Below are positions 8,691 to 16,039 of a stretch of DNA of 39,303 nt, in pieces; position 1 is the first letter of the stretch, and each line of letters opens with the position of its first letter. The notes beneath the pieces were generated by a model that saw only the letters and a program-made list of their open reading frames with translations, did no database searches and had not been told where the DNA came from. Source of the DNA: Lachnospiraceae bacterium (lineage in GTDB: Bacteria; Bacillota; Clostridia; Lachnospirales; Lachnospiraceae); contig JAAUZD010000032.1 of NCBI GenBank assembly GCA_014804785.1, positions 94,827-134,129 on the forward strand. Direction: 5' to 3'. The position numbers and the translations under genes are program-made.

Positions 8691-9671
8691 ATGGCAGATG
8701 CAGTGAAAAAACTGCAGATAGGTAATGTGGTTTTAGAAAATAATTTGATATTGGCTCCTATGGCAGGTGTGACAGACCTGCCATTTCGTTTGCTGTGCAG
8801 AGAACAGGGAGCTGGATTGGTGTGCATGGAGATGGTCAGCGCAAAGGCGATTTATTTCCGCAATAAGAATACGCAGGAACTTTTGGAGATACACCCAGAT
8901 GAACAGCCGGTGTCTTTGCAACTGTTCGGATCCGACCCGGATATCATCAGTGAAATGGCGAAGCAAATCGAGGAAAGACCGTTTTCCATCTTGGATATTA
9001 ATATGGGGTGTCCTGTCCCCAAGGTGGTGAATAATGGGGAGGGGTCTGCACTTATGAAAAATCCAAAGCTTGTGGAGGAAATTATATCAAAGACCGTCAA
9101 GGCAATCCATAAACCAGTCACTGTCAAGATCCGCAAGGGATTTAATGACAGCATGGTAAATGCGGTGGAGATTGCAAAGATTGCAGAAGGATGCGGCGCG
9201 TCAGCAGTGGCAGTCCACGGCAGGACTAGAGAACAGTACTATGCAGGGAAGGCGGACTGGGATATTATTGCGAAGGTGAAAGAAGCCGTTTCCATACCCG
9301 TTATTGGTAATGGGGATGTGACAGACGGTCCCACAGCGAAGGCGCTGCTTGACCAGACCGGATGTGATGGAATCATGGTGGGAAGAGCGGTAAGGGGCAA
9401 TCCATGGATTTTTGAACAAATCCTGCATTTCCTGCGAACAGGAGAGGAGCTTCCCAGACATCTGGCATCAGAGGTGCGGGATACCATTCTGCGTCATGCC
9501 AGAATGGAACTCCAGGTAAAGGGGGAATATACAGCGGTCAGGGAAATGCGTAAGCATGTCGCATGGTATACCGCAGGATACCCAAATTCTGCGGCTCTTA
9601 GAAGGAGCATCAATGAAATGGAATCCTTTGAGGAACTTGAAATGGCAGTAAAAAATATTTTTTCGGAATAG
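8691..9671 (+). CDS. dusB: tRNA-dihydrouridine synthase (DusB type)
   Basis: This FMN enzyme reduces uridine to dihydrouridine in tRNA. Over 326 residues it shows the TIM-barrel motif LAPMAGVTDLPFR, the substrate segment QLFGSDPDIISEMAK, DINMGCPVPKVV with the catalytic Cys, VTVKIRKGF, AVHGRTREQYYAGKADW, and the FMN-phosphate loop VIGNGDVTDG with IMVGRAVRGNPWIF. All key residues are present. The start is ATG 8691, where the ribosome site is weak (GAAAGGCTG). Confidence 0.96.
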   Translation: MADAVKKLQIGNVVLENNLILAPMAGVTDLPFRLLCREQGAGLVCMEMVSAKAIYFRNKNTQELLEIHPDEQPVSLQLFGSDPDIISEMAKQIEERPFSILDINMGCPVPKVVNNGEGSALMKNPKLVEEIISKTVKAIHKPVTVKIRKGFNDSMVNAVEIAKIAEGCGASAVAVHGRTREQYYAGKADWDIIAKVKEAVSIPVIGNGDVTDGPTAKALLDQTGCDGIMVGRAVRGNPWIFEQILHFLRTGEELPRHLASEVRDTILRHARMELQVKGEYTAVREMRKHVAWYTAGYPNSAALRRSINEMESFEELEMAVKNIFSE

Positions 9672-9699
9672 GAAGAACAAAGATTACATATGCTTTTCT

Positions 9700-10443
9700 A
9701 TGGAAAATAGGGAAACGAAAATCTTTTATGGCGGAATTGCATATGGCGCTTATCCGGAGGAGGATGGAAAGGTAAATGCCCGTAAAGTGGTAAAAGAAGG
9801 GCTTACCCTTAGAAAGCTGCGCAGGGAATTTCCTTATCTCTTAGGAGAAAATCATGCAGAGACGGGGAAGGTGCAGATTTATTATGCTCTGTTGCCGGAA
9901 TATAGGAGAAAAGCGCTTTTTTCCGGGCACCCTAAAAGCTGGAAACCGGAATCAGCCTGGAGGCTGTTGGCGGAGGCAGAAAAAAGGGCAGCTGTGGCTT
10001 TAGGTTGCAGCGGGCAGTTATGGGGGACCGGGCTTAATAAGCAGTCTCAGCGGATCCCGATTGAACTTACGGCGGCTTTGTTGTATCGTCAAAGACCCTT
10101 TGATAAAATCTGTATTACATTGGCAGCTGAGGGAGGAGAATATAATCTTCGGCAGGTGATTGATCTGATCAGTCCCTACCTGCCAAGAACCCGGCAGGTG
10201 TTTTTTAAAGGGGAAGATAATCCGTCGTATGATGTGCTGGAGGATTATCTTTATGAACAGTTTGGTATGATTGTAACCAAAATAGATGTGCCGCCGCCTG
10301 ATATTCCTTGGCTCGATTTGGAAGAGCAAGATTTCTGTGCCGGAAATGCGCCTTTTGAGAGTCAGAGACATATAAATAGTATGGGAACACTGAAATTCCT
10401 TGACACTACGGTAAAAAATGGGTATAATACCAAAGTTAATTAA
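9700..10443 (+). CDS. conserved hypothetical protein upstream of greA
   Basis: This 247-residue soluble protein belongs to no family I can name. It has an N-terminal KIFYGGIAYGAYPEEDGKV segment. A central part resembles a Rossmann-like fold (ICITLAAEGGEYNLRQVIDL, RTRQVFFKGEDNPSYDVLEDY) and is followed by FGMIVTKIDVPPPDIPWLDL. I have seen similar proteins between dus and greA in Lachnospiraceae. It starts 28 bases after dus, so it is probably co-transcribed. The strong greA promoter lies inside its last codons. Confidence 0.7.
   Translation: MENRETKIFYGGIAYGAYPEEDGKVNARKVVKEGLTLRKLRREFPYLLGENHAETGKVQIYYALLPEYRRKALFSGHPKSWKPESAWRLLAEAEKRAAVALGCSGQLWGTGLNKQSQRIPIELTAALLYRQRPFDKICITLAAEGGEYNLRQVIDLISPYLPRTRQVFFKGEDNPSYDVLEDYLYEQFGMIVTKIDVPPPDIPWLDLEEQDFCAGNAPFESQRHINSMGTLKFLDTTVKNGYNTKVN
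10400..10428 (+). promoter_or_regulatory. consensus sigma-A promoter for greA (inside the upstream gene)
   Basis: TTGACA (10400-10405) and TATAAT (10423-10428) are both perfect and 17 bases apart. They lie within the 3' end of the upstream coding region, leaving a leader of about 120 bases before greA. Confidence 0.85.
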
Positions 10444-10557
10444 GTACAAGTTTGGAAGTTCTTTTCAAGCGGCTTATTGAAGCAGTATCGCAGCCAAGCC
10501 TGCGACATGTAAAGGTATAGAAATAAATTGAAAATAAACATAAAGGATGGAAAGGAA

Positions 10558-11040
10558 ATGGAAGAAAAAAAGAACATACTTACCTATGAGGGATTAAGAA
10601 AGTATGAAGACGAACTTCATGAACTCAAGGTGGTAAAGAGACAGGAAGTAGCACAGAAAATCAAGGAGGCAAGAGAGCAGGGGGATTTGTCCGAGAATGC
10701 AGAATATGATGCAGCGAAGGATGAACAGCGCGATATCGAGGCCAGAATTGAAGAACTTGAAAAAATCTTAAAGAATGTAGAAGTCGTAGTGGAGGATGAG
10801 ATCGATCTTGACAAAATCAATATAGGATGCTGCGTCAAGATTCGTGATCTGGAATACAATGAAGATTTAGAATATAAGATTGTAGGCTCCACCGAAGCCA
10901 ATAGCTTAAAGGGGAAAATTTCAAACGAATCTCCGGTCGGAAAAGCGCTTATTGGCAGCAAGATGGGTGATATTGTTGAAGTAGAAACTCAGGTTGGTGT
11001 TTTGAAATATCAGGTCCTTGAAATTCAGAGATCTAATTAA
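10558..11040 (+). CDS. greA: transcription elongation factor GreA
   Basis: GreA rescues backtracked RNA polymerase by stimulating transcript cleavage in the secondary channel. The 160-residue protein has the N-terminal coiled coil with tip acidic residues (REQGDLSENAEYDAAKDEQ) and a C-terminal FKBP-like domain (IVGSTEANSLKGKISNESPV, GKALIGSKMGDIVEV). ATG 10558 is chosen because AAGGATGGAAAGG precedes it and it gives the family length. A TTG 30 bases upstream would add an atypical extension. Confidence 0.96.
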   Translation: MEEKKNILTYEGLRKYEDELHELKVVKRQEVAQKIKEAREQGDLSENAEYDAAKDEQRDIEARIEELEKILKNVEVVVEDEIDLDKINIGCCVKIRDLEYNEDLEYKIVGSTEANSLKGKISNESPVGKALIGSKMGDIVEVETQVGVLKYQVLEIQRSN

Positions 11041-11098
11041 GCACCCATGAAATCTGACGATATATTTCGGAGAAAAACCTTTAAAAGGAGTGTTTAAA

Positions 11099-12613
11099 GT
11101 GGATAAACAGCAGAATAATCAACAAAATGTAAATAACCAGAAGCAGGAACAGGACATCAACCAGTTGTTGAAGATAAGAAGAGAGAAGCTTTCCGTGCTT
11201 CAGGAAGCCGGTAAGGATCCTTTTAAGATCACCAAATTTGATGTGACTGCACACAGCAGGGACATCAAAGAAAACTTCGAACAGATGGAAGGCAAAATTG
11301 TATCAGTTGCCGGACGCATCATGCAGAAGCGTGTTATGGGGAAGGCATCTTTCTGCAACGTACAGGATCTAAAAGGGAACATCCAGTCATACGTGGCAAG
11401 GGACAGCATTGGAGAAGAATCTTATGCAGATTTCAAAAAGTATGATGTGGGTGATATTGTAGGTATTACAGGAGAAGTGTTTAAGACCAAAACAGAGGAA
11501 ATCTCTATTCATGCTTCCAGTGTGACTCTGCTTTCCAAGAGTCTTCAGATTCTTCCCGAAAAATATCACGGACTTACTAATACAGATATCCGCTACCGCC
11601 AGAGATACACAGATCTTATCATGAATGAGGAAGTAAAGGAAACCTTTGTGAAGCGTTCAAGGATTATTTCCTCCATCAGAAAGTATCTGGACGACCAGGG
11701 CTTTATGGAGGTGGAGACGCCTATGCTGGTATCCAACGCCGGAGGAGCCTCGGCAAGACCTTTCGAGACTCATTTCAATGCGCTGGACGAGGATGTGAAG
11801 CTTCGTATTTCTTTGGAACTATATCTTAAGAGGCTGATTGTAGGTGGACTTGAGCGTGTCTACGAGATTGGACGTGTATTTAGAAATGAAGGTCTTGATA
11901 CAAGGCACAACCCGGAGTTTACCTTAATGGAACTTTATCAGGCATATACGGATTACAACGGTATGATGGATCTGACTGAGAACATGTTCCGCTATGTGGC
12001 ACAGGAAGTCTGCGGCACAACCACTGTACCTTACGGTGAACATATGATTGATCTTGGCAAGCCTTTTGAAAGATTGACCATGATTGAAGCGGTAAAGAAA
12101 TATACAGGAATTGATTTTGACGAAGTTCCGGACACTGCAGCTGCTAAAAAGCTGGCAGATGAGAAGGAAGTACATTATGAGGACAGGCATGCCAAGGGCG
12201 ATATCCTGAATCTCTTTTTTGAAGAGTTTGTGGAAGAACATCTAGTGCAGCCTACCTTTGTGATGGACCATCCTGTGGAAATTTCCCCTCTCACCAAGAG
12301 AAAGCCGGACAAGCCGGATTATGTGGAGCGTTTCGAACTATTCATCACAGGGCGCGAGATGTGCAATGCCTACTCTGAATTGAATGATCCTATTGACCAG
12401 AGGGAACGCTTTAAGGCACAGGAAGAATTGTTTGCACAGGGAGATGAAGAAGCGAACCATACGGATGAAGATTTCTTGAATGCATTGGAAATCGGGATGC
12501 CTCCTACCGGGGGAATTGGATATGGAATTGACAGACTGGTTATGCTGCTGACGAATTCACCGGCGATTAGGGATGTTTTGCTGTTCCCGACAATGAAAAG
12601 CCTGGATAAGTAA
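11099..12613 (+). CDS. lysS: lysyl-tRNA synthetase, class II
   Basis: This enzyme charges tRNA-Lys. It comprises 504 residues: a Gln/Asn-rich N-terminal tail, an OB-fold anticodon domain (about 60-170), then the class II core. Core motifs are motif 1 (YLDDQGFMEVETPMLVSNAG), motif 2 (IGRVFRNEGLDTRHNPEFT) and motif 3 (GIGYGIDRLVMLL). I chose GTG 11099 because AAAAGGAG ends 8 bases before it; a GTG at 11090 overlaps that site. The last 32 bases form the left attachment site of an integrative element, so the C-terminal codons (FPTMKSLDK) may come from the element rather than the original chromosome. The encoded end still looks normal for the family. Confidence 0.96.
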   Translation: MDKQQNNQQNVNNQKQEQDINQLLKIRREKLSVLQEAGKDPFKITKFDVTAHSRDIKENFEQMEGKIVSVAGRIMQKRVMGKASFCNVQDLKGNIQSYVARDSIGEESYADFKKYDVGDIVGITGEVFKTKTEEISIHASSVTLLSKSLQILPEKYHGLTNTDIRYRQRYTDLIMNEEVKETFVKRSRIISSIRKYLDDQGFMEVETPMLVSNAGGASARPFETHFNALDEDVKLRISLELYLKRLIVGGLERVYEIGRVFRNEGLDTRHNPEFTLMELYQAYTDYNGMMDLTENMFRYVAQEVCGTTTVPYGEHMIDLGKPFERLTMIEAVKKYTGIDFDEVPDTAAAKKLADEKEVHYEDRHAKGDILNLFFEEFVEEHLVQPTFVMDHPVEISPLTKRKPDKPDYVERFELFITGREMCNAYSELNDPIDQRERFKAQEELFAQGDEEANHTDEDFLNALEIGMPPTGGIGYGIDRLVMLLTNSPAIRDVLLFPTMKSLDK

Positions 12614-12616
12614 AAT
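12585..12616 (+). other. attL: left attachment site at the lysS 3' end
   Basis: These 32 bases over the lysS stop match 19821-19852 at 27 of 32 positions with no gaps. They encode FPTMKSLDK-stop here and IPTMKTLDK-stop at the other copy. The longest shared blocks are TCCCGAC, ATGAA, TGGATAA and TAAAAT. The other copy lies beyond an integrase gene, as expected for site-specific integration. Confidence 0.8.
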
Positions 12617-12629
12617 AGCATAAATATAG

Positions 12630-12667
12630 GCTTTCTGGCACTTTTCGGAGTGTTGGAAAGCTTTTTT
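12630..12667 (+). terminator. intrinsic terminator after lysS
   Basis: A 13-bp stem (12630-12642 with 12649-12661, three G.T pairs) closes on TTTCGG and is followed by six T. It lies just inside the element, so the element supplies a terminator for the gene it enters. Confidence 0.85.
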
Positions 12668-12689
12668 AACCCAATTTTAACCCATTTCA
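12664..12689 (+). repeat. left arm-type direct repeats
   Basis: TTTTAACCCA occurs twice with an 11-base period (12664 and 12675), followed by TTTCA. The same pair recurs at 19681-19707 inside the right end. Paired repeats inside both ends are typical integrase N-terminal-domain (arm) sites, as in Tn916-type elements. Confidence 0.6.
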
Positions 12690-12691
12690 CG

Positions 12692-12740
12692 AAAAAAGGA
12701 ATGTTTGATAGTGGTTTAACTGCTGCCGAACATTCCTTTT
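12692..12740 (-). terminator. terminator for the XRE repressor gene
   Basis: AAGGAATGTT (12696-12705) pairs perfectly with AACATTCCTT (12729-12738). On the minus strand the stem ends in a run of T. It could work in both directions. Confidence 0.7.
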
Positions 12741-12744
12741 GGTA

Positions 12745-13269
12745 TTATTTGTCATCAACTCCATTTTGAAGTTTGTATTTACTTATAAAATCACATAGCG
12801 ATTCAGATAATAATTCAGGATTTGTATAGTAATTTGAAAGTTGGTATAGGAAAAATTCATCTTCAAGTAAAAGCGATAATATTTTTATATATGATTTATT
12901 ATGCTTTATAGCTAATGTTAAATTTTCAATAGCTTTATCAGATATTCCGGTATATTCATCTTTGCTTATTGCTATTTTGTATCGCAATTCCTGGCGTCCT
13001 AGCAGGTAATCCACATCACAATTGAGAAAATTTGCGATTTTTATAAGCATATCAATAGATGGGTAGTTATAGCATTGTTCCCAATTTTTTACAGTGTCTA
13101 ACGATACATTCATAGCATCTGCCAGTTCTTGCTGAGTGAGTCCGTCTTTTGGATACTCAATAAAAATATTCCCATTTATCTCCTTTTCTTTTACAGTATG
13201 TTTATATTTTTTTCTCAGAGATTTGATTCTTTCTCCAATTGTATGTAATTTTACACGTTGTCTGCTCAT
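12745..13269 (-). CDS. XRE-family repressor (HTH plus C-terminal extension)
   Basis: This 174-residue protein begins with a basic stretch and then a Cro/CI-type HTH (about 35-95: GLTQQELADAMNVSLDTVKNWEQC, IDMLIKIANFLNCDVDYLLG). The remaining 75 residues form a low-complexity helical C-terminus of unknown role, probably dimerisation. It is the first gene of the element and is transcribed away from the Xis-like gene, the usual arrangement of a lysogeny-type control repressor. The start follows GAGGTAAGATAT. It is more AT-rich than the core genes next to it. Confidence 0.85.
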   Translation of the reverse strand: MSRQRVKLHTIGERIKSLRKKYKHTVKEKEINGNIFIEYPKDGLTQQELADAMNVSLDTVKNWEQCYNYPSIDMLIKIANFLNCDVDYLLGRQELRYKIAISKDEYTGISDKAIENLTLAIKHNKSYIKILSLLLEDEFFLYQLSNYYTNPELLSESLCDFISKYKLQNGVDDK

Positions 13270-13310
13270 ATATCTTACCTCTAATCTATTAAAAATACGT
13301 CTATTATTAC

Positions 13311-13341
13311 ATAGTATATCATGCTATATTATAGAAAGCAA
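13311..13341 (-). promoter_or_regulatory. repressor promoter with overlapping dyad
   Basis: On the minus strand TTGCTT (13336-13341) and TATACT (13313-13318) are 17 bases apart, giving a leader of about 37 bases. An imperfect dyad ATAGTAT-ATC-ATGCTAT (13311-13327) covers the -10 and is a candidate autoregulatory operator in the intergenic region. Confidence 0.5.
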
Positions 13342-13385
13342 CAGTAAGCAAGATGAAAGCACATGAAAGAAAGGAACAAAAGCAT

Positions 13386-13583
13386 ATGAATGCAACAAGA
13401 AAAACGGAAAATGTAAGGGAAAAAAGAACTGTTGATACAACAGGCTTGCAGGAAATGTTATCATCTGGAAGAAAAACAGCGGTGGAAATAGGAACTGCAG
13501 CAGGAGCCCGTATACAAGTTGGAAGGCGTGTATTGTGGAATGTGAAAAAAGTGCAACAGTACCTTGATGCTGTTAGTGAATAG
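13386..13583 (+). CDS. small excisionase-like DNA-binding protein
   Basis: This basic 65-residue protein has the short winged-helix layout of Xis/MerR-like recombination directionality factors: a helix region (VDTTGLQEMLSSGRKTAVEI) followed by a basic wing and recognition end (ARIQVGRRVLWNVKKVQQYL). It is first in the rightward cluster, opposite the repressor. ATG 13386 is preferred over ATG 13353 because AAAGGAAC lies just upstream. An alternative is a simple transcription regulator. The other Xis candidate (17917-18204) sits next to the integrase, so only one of the two may serve excision. Confidence 0.55.
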   Translation: MNATRKTENVREKRTVDTTGLQEMLSSGRKTAVEIGTAAGARIQVGRRVLWNVKKVQQYLDAVSE

Positions 13584-13613
13584 CATAGCTGAGATTGAAA
13601 GGCGGTGGTGCTG

Positions 13614-14030
13614 ATGGGGCAACGCAGAAAGCCCTACATTCCAAAGGCATTTGAAAGCACCGGCATTTCAAATGATACAAGCGCAAACATATATGGGAGT
13701 ATGCTTGATTCTCCTGCATTTAAGGATCTGACAAAAAATCAGAGGCTTTTATATGTCTATATGAAAAAGCAATATTATGGAATTAGAAAACCGGAGCGAG
13801 ATTTTCCGGATGTGGAACAACTGCAGGGAGCAGAACTGTTTTATTTTAATTTAGCATTGGCTGTGAAATATGGATTGTATAGCAGAGCAAATGACCGACA
13901 ATTTTATAATGATATTGCAGCTATAGAACAGCACGGATTTATAAAAACCGTTAGTAGCGGTAGAGCAACAAAGTCTCGATCTATTTATAAATTTGTTGGA
14001 GACTGGAAATTTTGGAATGATAGTAGTTAA
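13614..14030 (+). CDS. possible replication initiator / winged-helix protein
   Basis: I do not firmly recognise this 138-residue protein. It has a basic start (GQRRKPYIPKAFES), a helical middle (FKDLTKNQRLLYVYMKKQYY) and an end resembling a winged helix of replication or replisome-organiser proteins (FYNDIAAIEQHGFIKTVSSG, KSRSIYKFVGDWKFW). The stop is followed immediately by four GGAATTTTCCC-type repeats, an arrangement typical of initiator genes and their iterons. The function is an inference from that context. ATG 13614 is chosen because AAAGG sits about 11 bases upstream. Confidence 0.5.
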   Translation: MGQRRKPYIPKAFESTGISNDTSANIYGSMLDSPAFKDLTKNQRLLYVYMKKQYYGIRKPERDFPDVEQLQGAELFYFNLALAVKYGLYSRANDRQFYNDIAAIEQHGFIKTVSSGRATKSRSIYKFVGDWKFWNDSS

Positions 14031-14034
14031 AAAC

Positions 14035-14173
14035 CTACTGGGAAATTTCCTAGTAGATAATTTAATTACATCGTGGAATTTTCCCCGGAGATGTGAACGA
14101 TACCAAAAAACATCGTGGAATTTTCCCGGTACTGTGCTTGAATTTTTTAAATGAGTCTACCGGGAATTTTCCC
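14035..14173 (+). repeat. cluster of GGAATTTTCCC-type repeats (iteron or operator array)
   Basis: Four related cores lie in 140 bases: GGAAATTTCC at 14041, and GGAATTTTCCC at 14075, 14117 and 14163. The second and third share 18 identical bases (ACATCGTGGAATTTTCCC) exactly 42 bases apart. The first lies in a 22-base near-perfect palindrome flanked by CTACT/AGTAG. The array follows the putative initiator gene and precedes the terminase-like gene. It may be a replication origin or a multi-site operator. Confidence 0.65.
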
Positions 14174-14248
14174 AGAGTTATATAAAGTTTACCATAACAT
14201 ATATGCCAATGGATGCAATACGTGCACCAACAGAAAGGAGGGGCAACG

Positions 14249-14704
14249 ATGGCAAAGGGAAAAGCAAGCGAGTGGCTGGATGATGATAAATTGTTGCTCC
14301 TTCAGGGTTGGGCCAGAGATGGCTTATCTGATGAACAAATAGCTGAGAATATGGGTATAAGCGTGCGAACACTTTATCGATGGAAAAATGAATATTGTCA
14401 GTTATGTCATGCCTTAAAAAAGGGCAAGGATGTAGCTGACAGGGAAATTGAAAATGCTCTTTTCAAGAGAGCAAAAGGATATGATTTCACGGAAACGAGG
14501 ATAAAAAAGAAGGCGGGCGTTGTTGTTGAGGAAACTGTGATAACAAGGCATGTACCAGGAGACACAACAGCGCAGATATTTTGGTTAAAGAATCGCAAGC
14601 CGGAATACTGGGGTGGCGGCGATAAGTTTACAAGCGAGACAGAAACGGAGGTGTGTATCTATGTCCCGGACAATGGGCGAGACAGAGGAAAAGCTGAAGA
14701 ATGA
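14249..14704 (+). CDS. terminase-small-subunit-like HTH protein
   Basis: This 151-residue protein has an N-terminal helix-turn-helix (GLSDEQIAENMGISVRTLYR) and the conserved pattern of phage small terminase proteins: REIENALFKRAKGYDFTE, a short beta segment, then GDTTAQIFWLKNRKPEYW. Small terminases recognise packaging sites on phage DNA. No large terminase gene follows. ATG 14249 is set by AAAGGAGGGG at 14234-14243; an ATG at 14213 is upstream of that site. In satellites a lone TerS redirects packaging; here it could equally be a relic. Confidence 0.65.
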   Translation: MAKGKASEWLDDDKLLLLQGWARDGLSDEQIAENMGISVRTLYRWKNEYCQLCHALKKGKDVADREIENALFKRAKGYDFTETRIKKKAGVVVEETVITRHVPGDTTAQIFWLKNRKPEYWGGGDKFTSETETEVCIYVPDNGRDRGKAEE

Positions 14705-14936
14705 CAGATCAATGATGATTTTTGCAGATGTGCAGCAGGAAATCCCCCAATATTTGTGTATGGATGCCAGCGGTGAGCTTTATCTTTGTACGGTGGGGCA
14801 GCAGGATGGTAGTTTTGTGGAGAAGATTACTAAAAAGATGTCATATGTTGAGGCTCAAATTTTTGTCGCGAATGCCTGTAATAAAGCAAGAAAGATTATT
14901 TTTGAAAACGGAATCATAGAAGGCGACAATCATTAG
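14661..14936 (+). CDS. hypothetical element protein
   Basis: This 91-residue protein is unrecognised. It overlaps the end of the TerS-like gene by 44 bases in another frame, with GGAGG at 14647-14651 marking ATG 14661. It is soluble and mixed alpha/beta in look, with an acidic middle (YLCMDASGELYLCTVGQQDG) and a helical end (SYVEAQIFVANACNKARKII). It is probably co-translated with its neighbours. Confidence 0.6.
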   Translation: MSRTMGETEEKLKNDRSMMIFADVQQEIPQYLCMDASGELYLCTVGQQDGSFVEKITKKMSYVEAQIFVANACNKARKIIFENGIIEGDNH

Positions 14937-14938
14937 GA

Positions 14939-15277
14939 ATGAACAAACCAGAGAATTATTACAGACTTCACACGTATTTCTTTGAGAGTCGGGCAATTAA
15001 GAAAATCCGGAAAAATGCCGGGGAAGATACCTACACCCTCTGCTATCTGCGTATGCTTGCCCTGGCATCAAAGTGTAACGGCCGGATATACTCTGAGGAA
15101 ATCGGATCCATGACCGAGGAAATATCACTGGAACTGAATAAGACAAGAGAGAATATCAGAGCTACTCTGTTCATTCTGGAAACCTGCGGGCTTATTGAAT
15201 GAATCAGCGATACAGAGATATTCTTCCGACAGTGCTGGAATGATTCTGAAAAATGGGAAACGGGGGCGAGAGTCTGA
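14939..15277 (+). pseudogene. phage replisome-organiser N-terminal domain, interrupted by stops
   Basis: The first 87 residues match the N-terminal region of phage replisome organisers (ENYYRLHTYFFESRAIKKI, GEDTYTLCYLRMLALASK, TEEISLELNKTRENI, FILETCGLIE). A TGA at 15200-15202 interrupts the frame. The same frame continues with family-like ISDTEIFFRQCWND until a second stop at 15275-15277, and the C-terminal part is missing. The gene is therefore broken. A short N-terminal fragment could still be made. The start ATG lies 2 bases after the preceding stop. Confidence 0.7.
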
Positions 15278-15336
15278 TATGTCACCCCCCTAAAAAGAGC
15301 CGGCAGGATTCCAGGAAGGAAAAGAAGGACGGGAAC

Positions 15337-15621
15337 GTGAAACAGGGAAAACTAGGGTATTACATCGGCAAAAAACAGTATGTTCCGGACGAATCAGATT
15401 TGCTATGTGCATCTGAGAACGATAATTTTGGCAACATTGCCACCAGAAAACTCTACCAGACCGGGAAAGGCTCATACTTCCTTGCCAGTGAAAGCTAGGG
15501 AAACGAGACAAAGGTTCAGCTCATGGACGAGACACAGGCATTTGATTTCATGGATGAACATACTGCTTGCATTGATACAGATACATACGACAGGATTTTC
15601 GGAATACCAGAGAAAGGCTAA
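15337..15621 (+). pseudogene. small phage-type protein interrupted by an in-frame TAG
   Basis: A GTG start at 15337 (AAGGAC upstream) opens 53 codons (GKLGYYIGKKQYVPDESDLL, NIATRKLYQTGKGSYFL). TAG at 15496-15498 ends the frame. The same frame then continues without any shift as GNETKVQLMDETQAFDFMDE and TDTYDRIFGIPEKG to TAA. A single C-to-T change (CAG to TAG) explains it. Similar full-length small proteins occur in Clostridial prophages, with no function known to me. Confidence 0.65.
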
Positions 15622-15709
15622 ATCAAGCATATTTCCGCTTTTGAGTGTATATTTCCTCACACAATGGTATTTGAGCGCTCCCTGCCCCCCGTAACGAGTT
15701 CTCAGGCAC

Positions 15710-15741
15710 AAAAAAAGACCGCCCCATTTACTGAGACGGTC
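15710..15741 (-). terminator. minus-strand intrinsic terminator
   Basis: On the minus strand GACCG (15741-15737) pairs with CGGTC (15721-15717), followed by a run of seven T. It would stop transcripts coming from the Uma2 side. Confidence 0.55.
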
Positions 15742-15936
15742 ACCGCTCCCTTGACGGAACCAGCTAAATCCTGTGAGAGAATATATCTCGGAATCCGGAA
15801 AAAGTCAAGAGCCGGACCGGGTAAGCCTGGCACCATCACCGAAACTCCTTTAGTCTGGTTCATTGACCACAAGCGTAGGAAATAGACTGCCGGGAGAGCC
15901 TGCTGTACCTGTTCAGATTGCCAAACGGTAATCAAA

Positions 15937-15970
15937 AGCACCCAGACTCCACACCTGAGTGCTATTTTTG
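15937..15970. terminator. bidirectional hairpin terminator below Uma2
   Basis: AGCAC-CCAG (15937 onward) pairs with CTGA-GTGCT (to 15963) around a short loop. ATTTTT follows on the plus strand and TTTTGATT on the minus strand. Confidence 0.6.
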
Positions 15971-16039
15971 CGCTCTGCTCCCATAAATGAATGTCAAATA
16001 TGGGAACGGAACCCATGATTTCAGGAACGAACACAGCTT

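Larger units (their letters stand above)
15622..16039. other. gene-poor stretch with terminators, prophage-remnant look
   Basis: No convincing gene is visible in these 418 bases. The minus-strand open frame (15702-16034) has no ribosome site and spans two terminator hairpins. The stretch separates the broken rightward genes from the leftward HTH-Uma2 operon. Confidence 0.5.

Noticed and set aside
14249-14704. Transposase reading of the HTH protein
   Set aside because: No DDE catalytic residues or terminal inverted repeats; the C-terminal pattern fits small terminases better.
14939-15621. Stop-codon reassignment or suppression to explain the in-frame TGA and TAG
   Set aside because: Both codons serve as normal stops in many intact genes here, and the two interrupted genes show other decay; simple nonsense mutation suffices.
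15702-16034. Minus-strand open frame of 110 codons
   Set aside because: No ribosome site, and terminator-like hairpins lie within it; no family resemblance.
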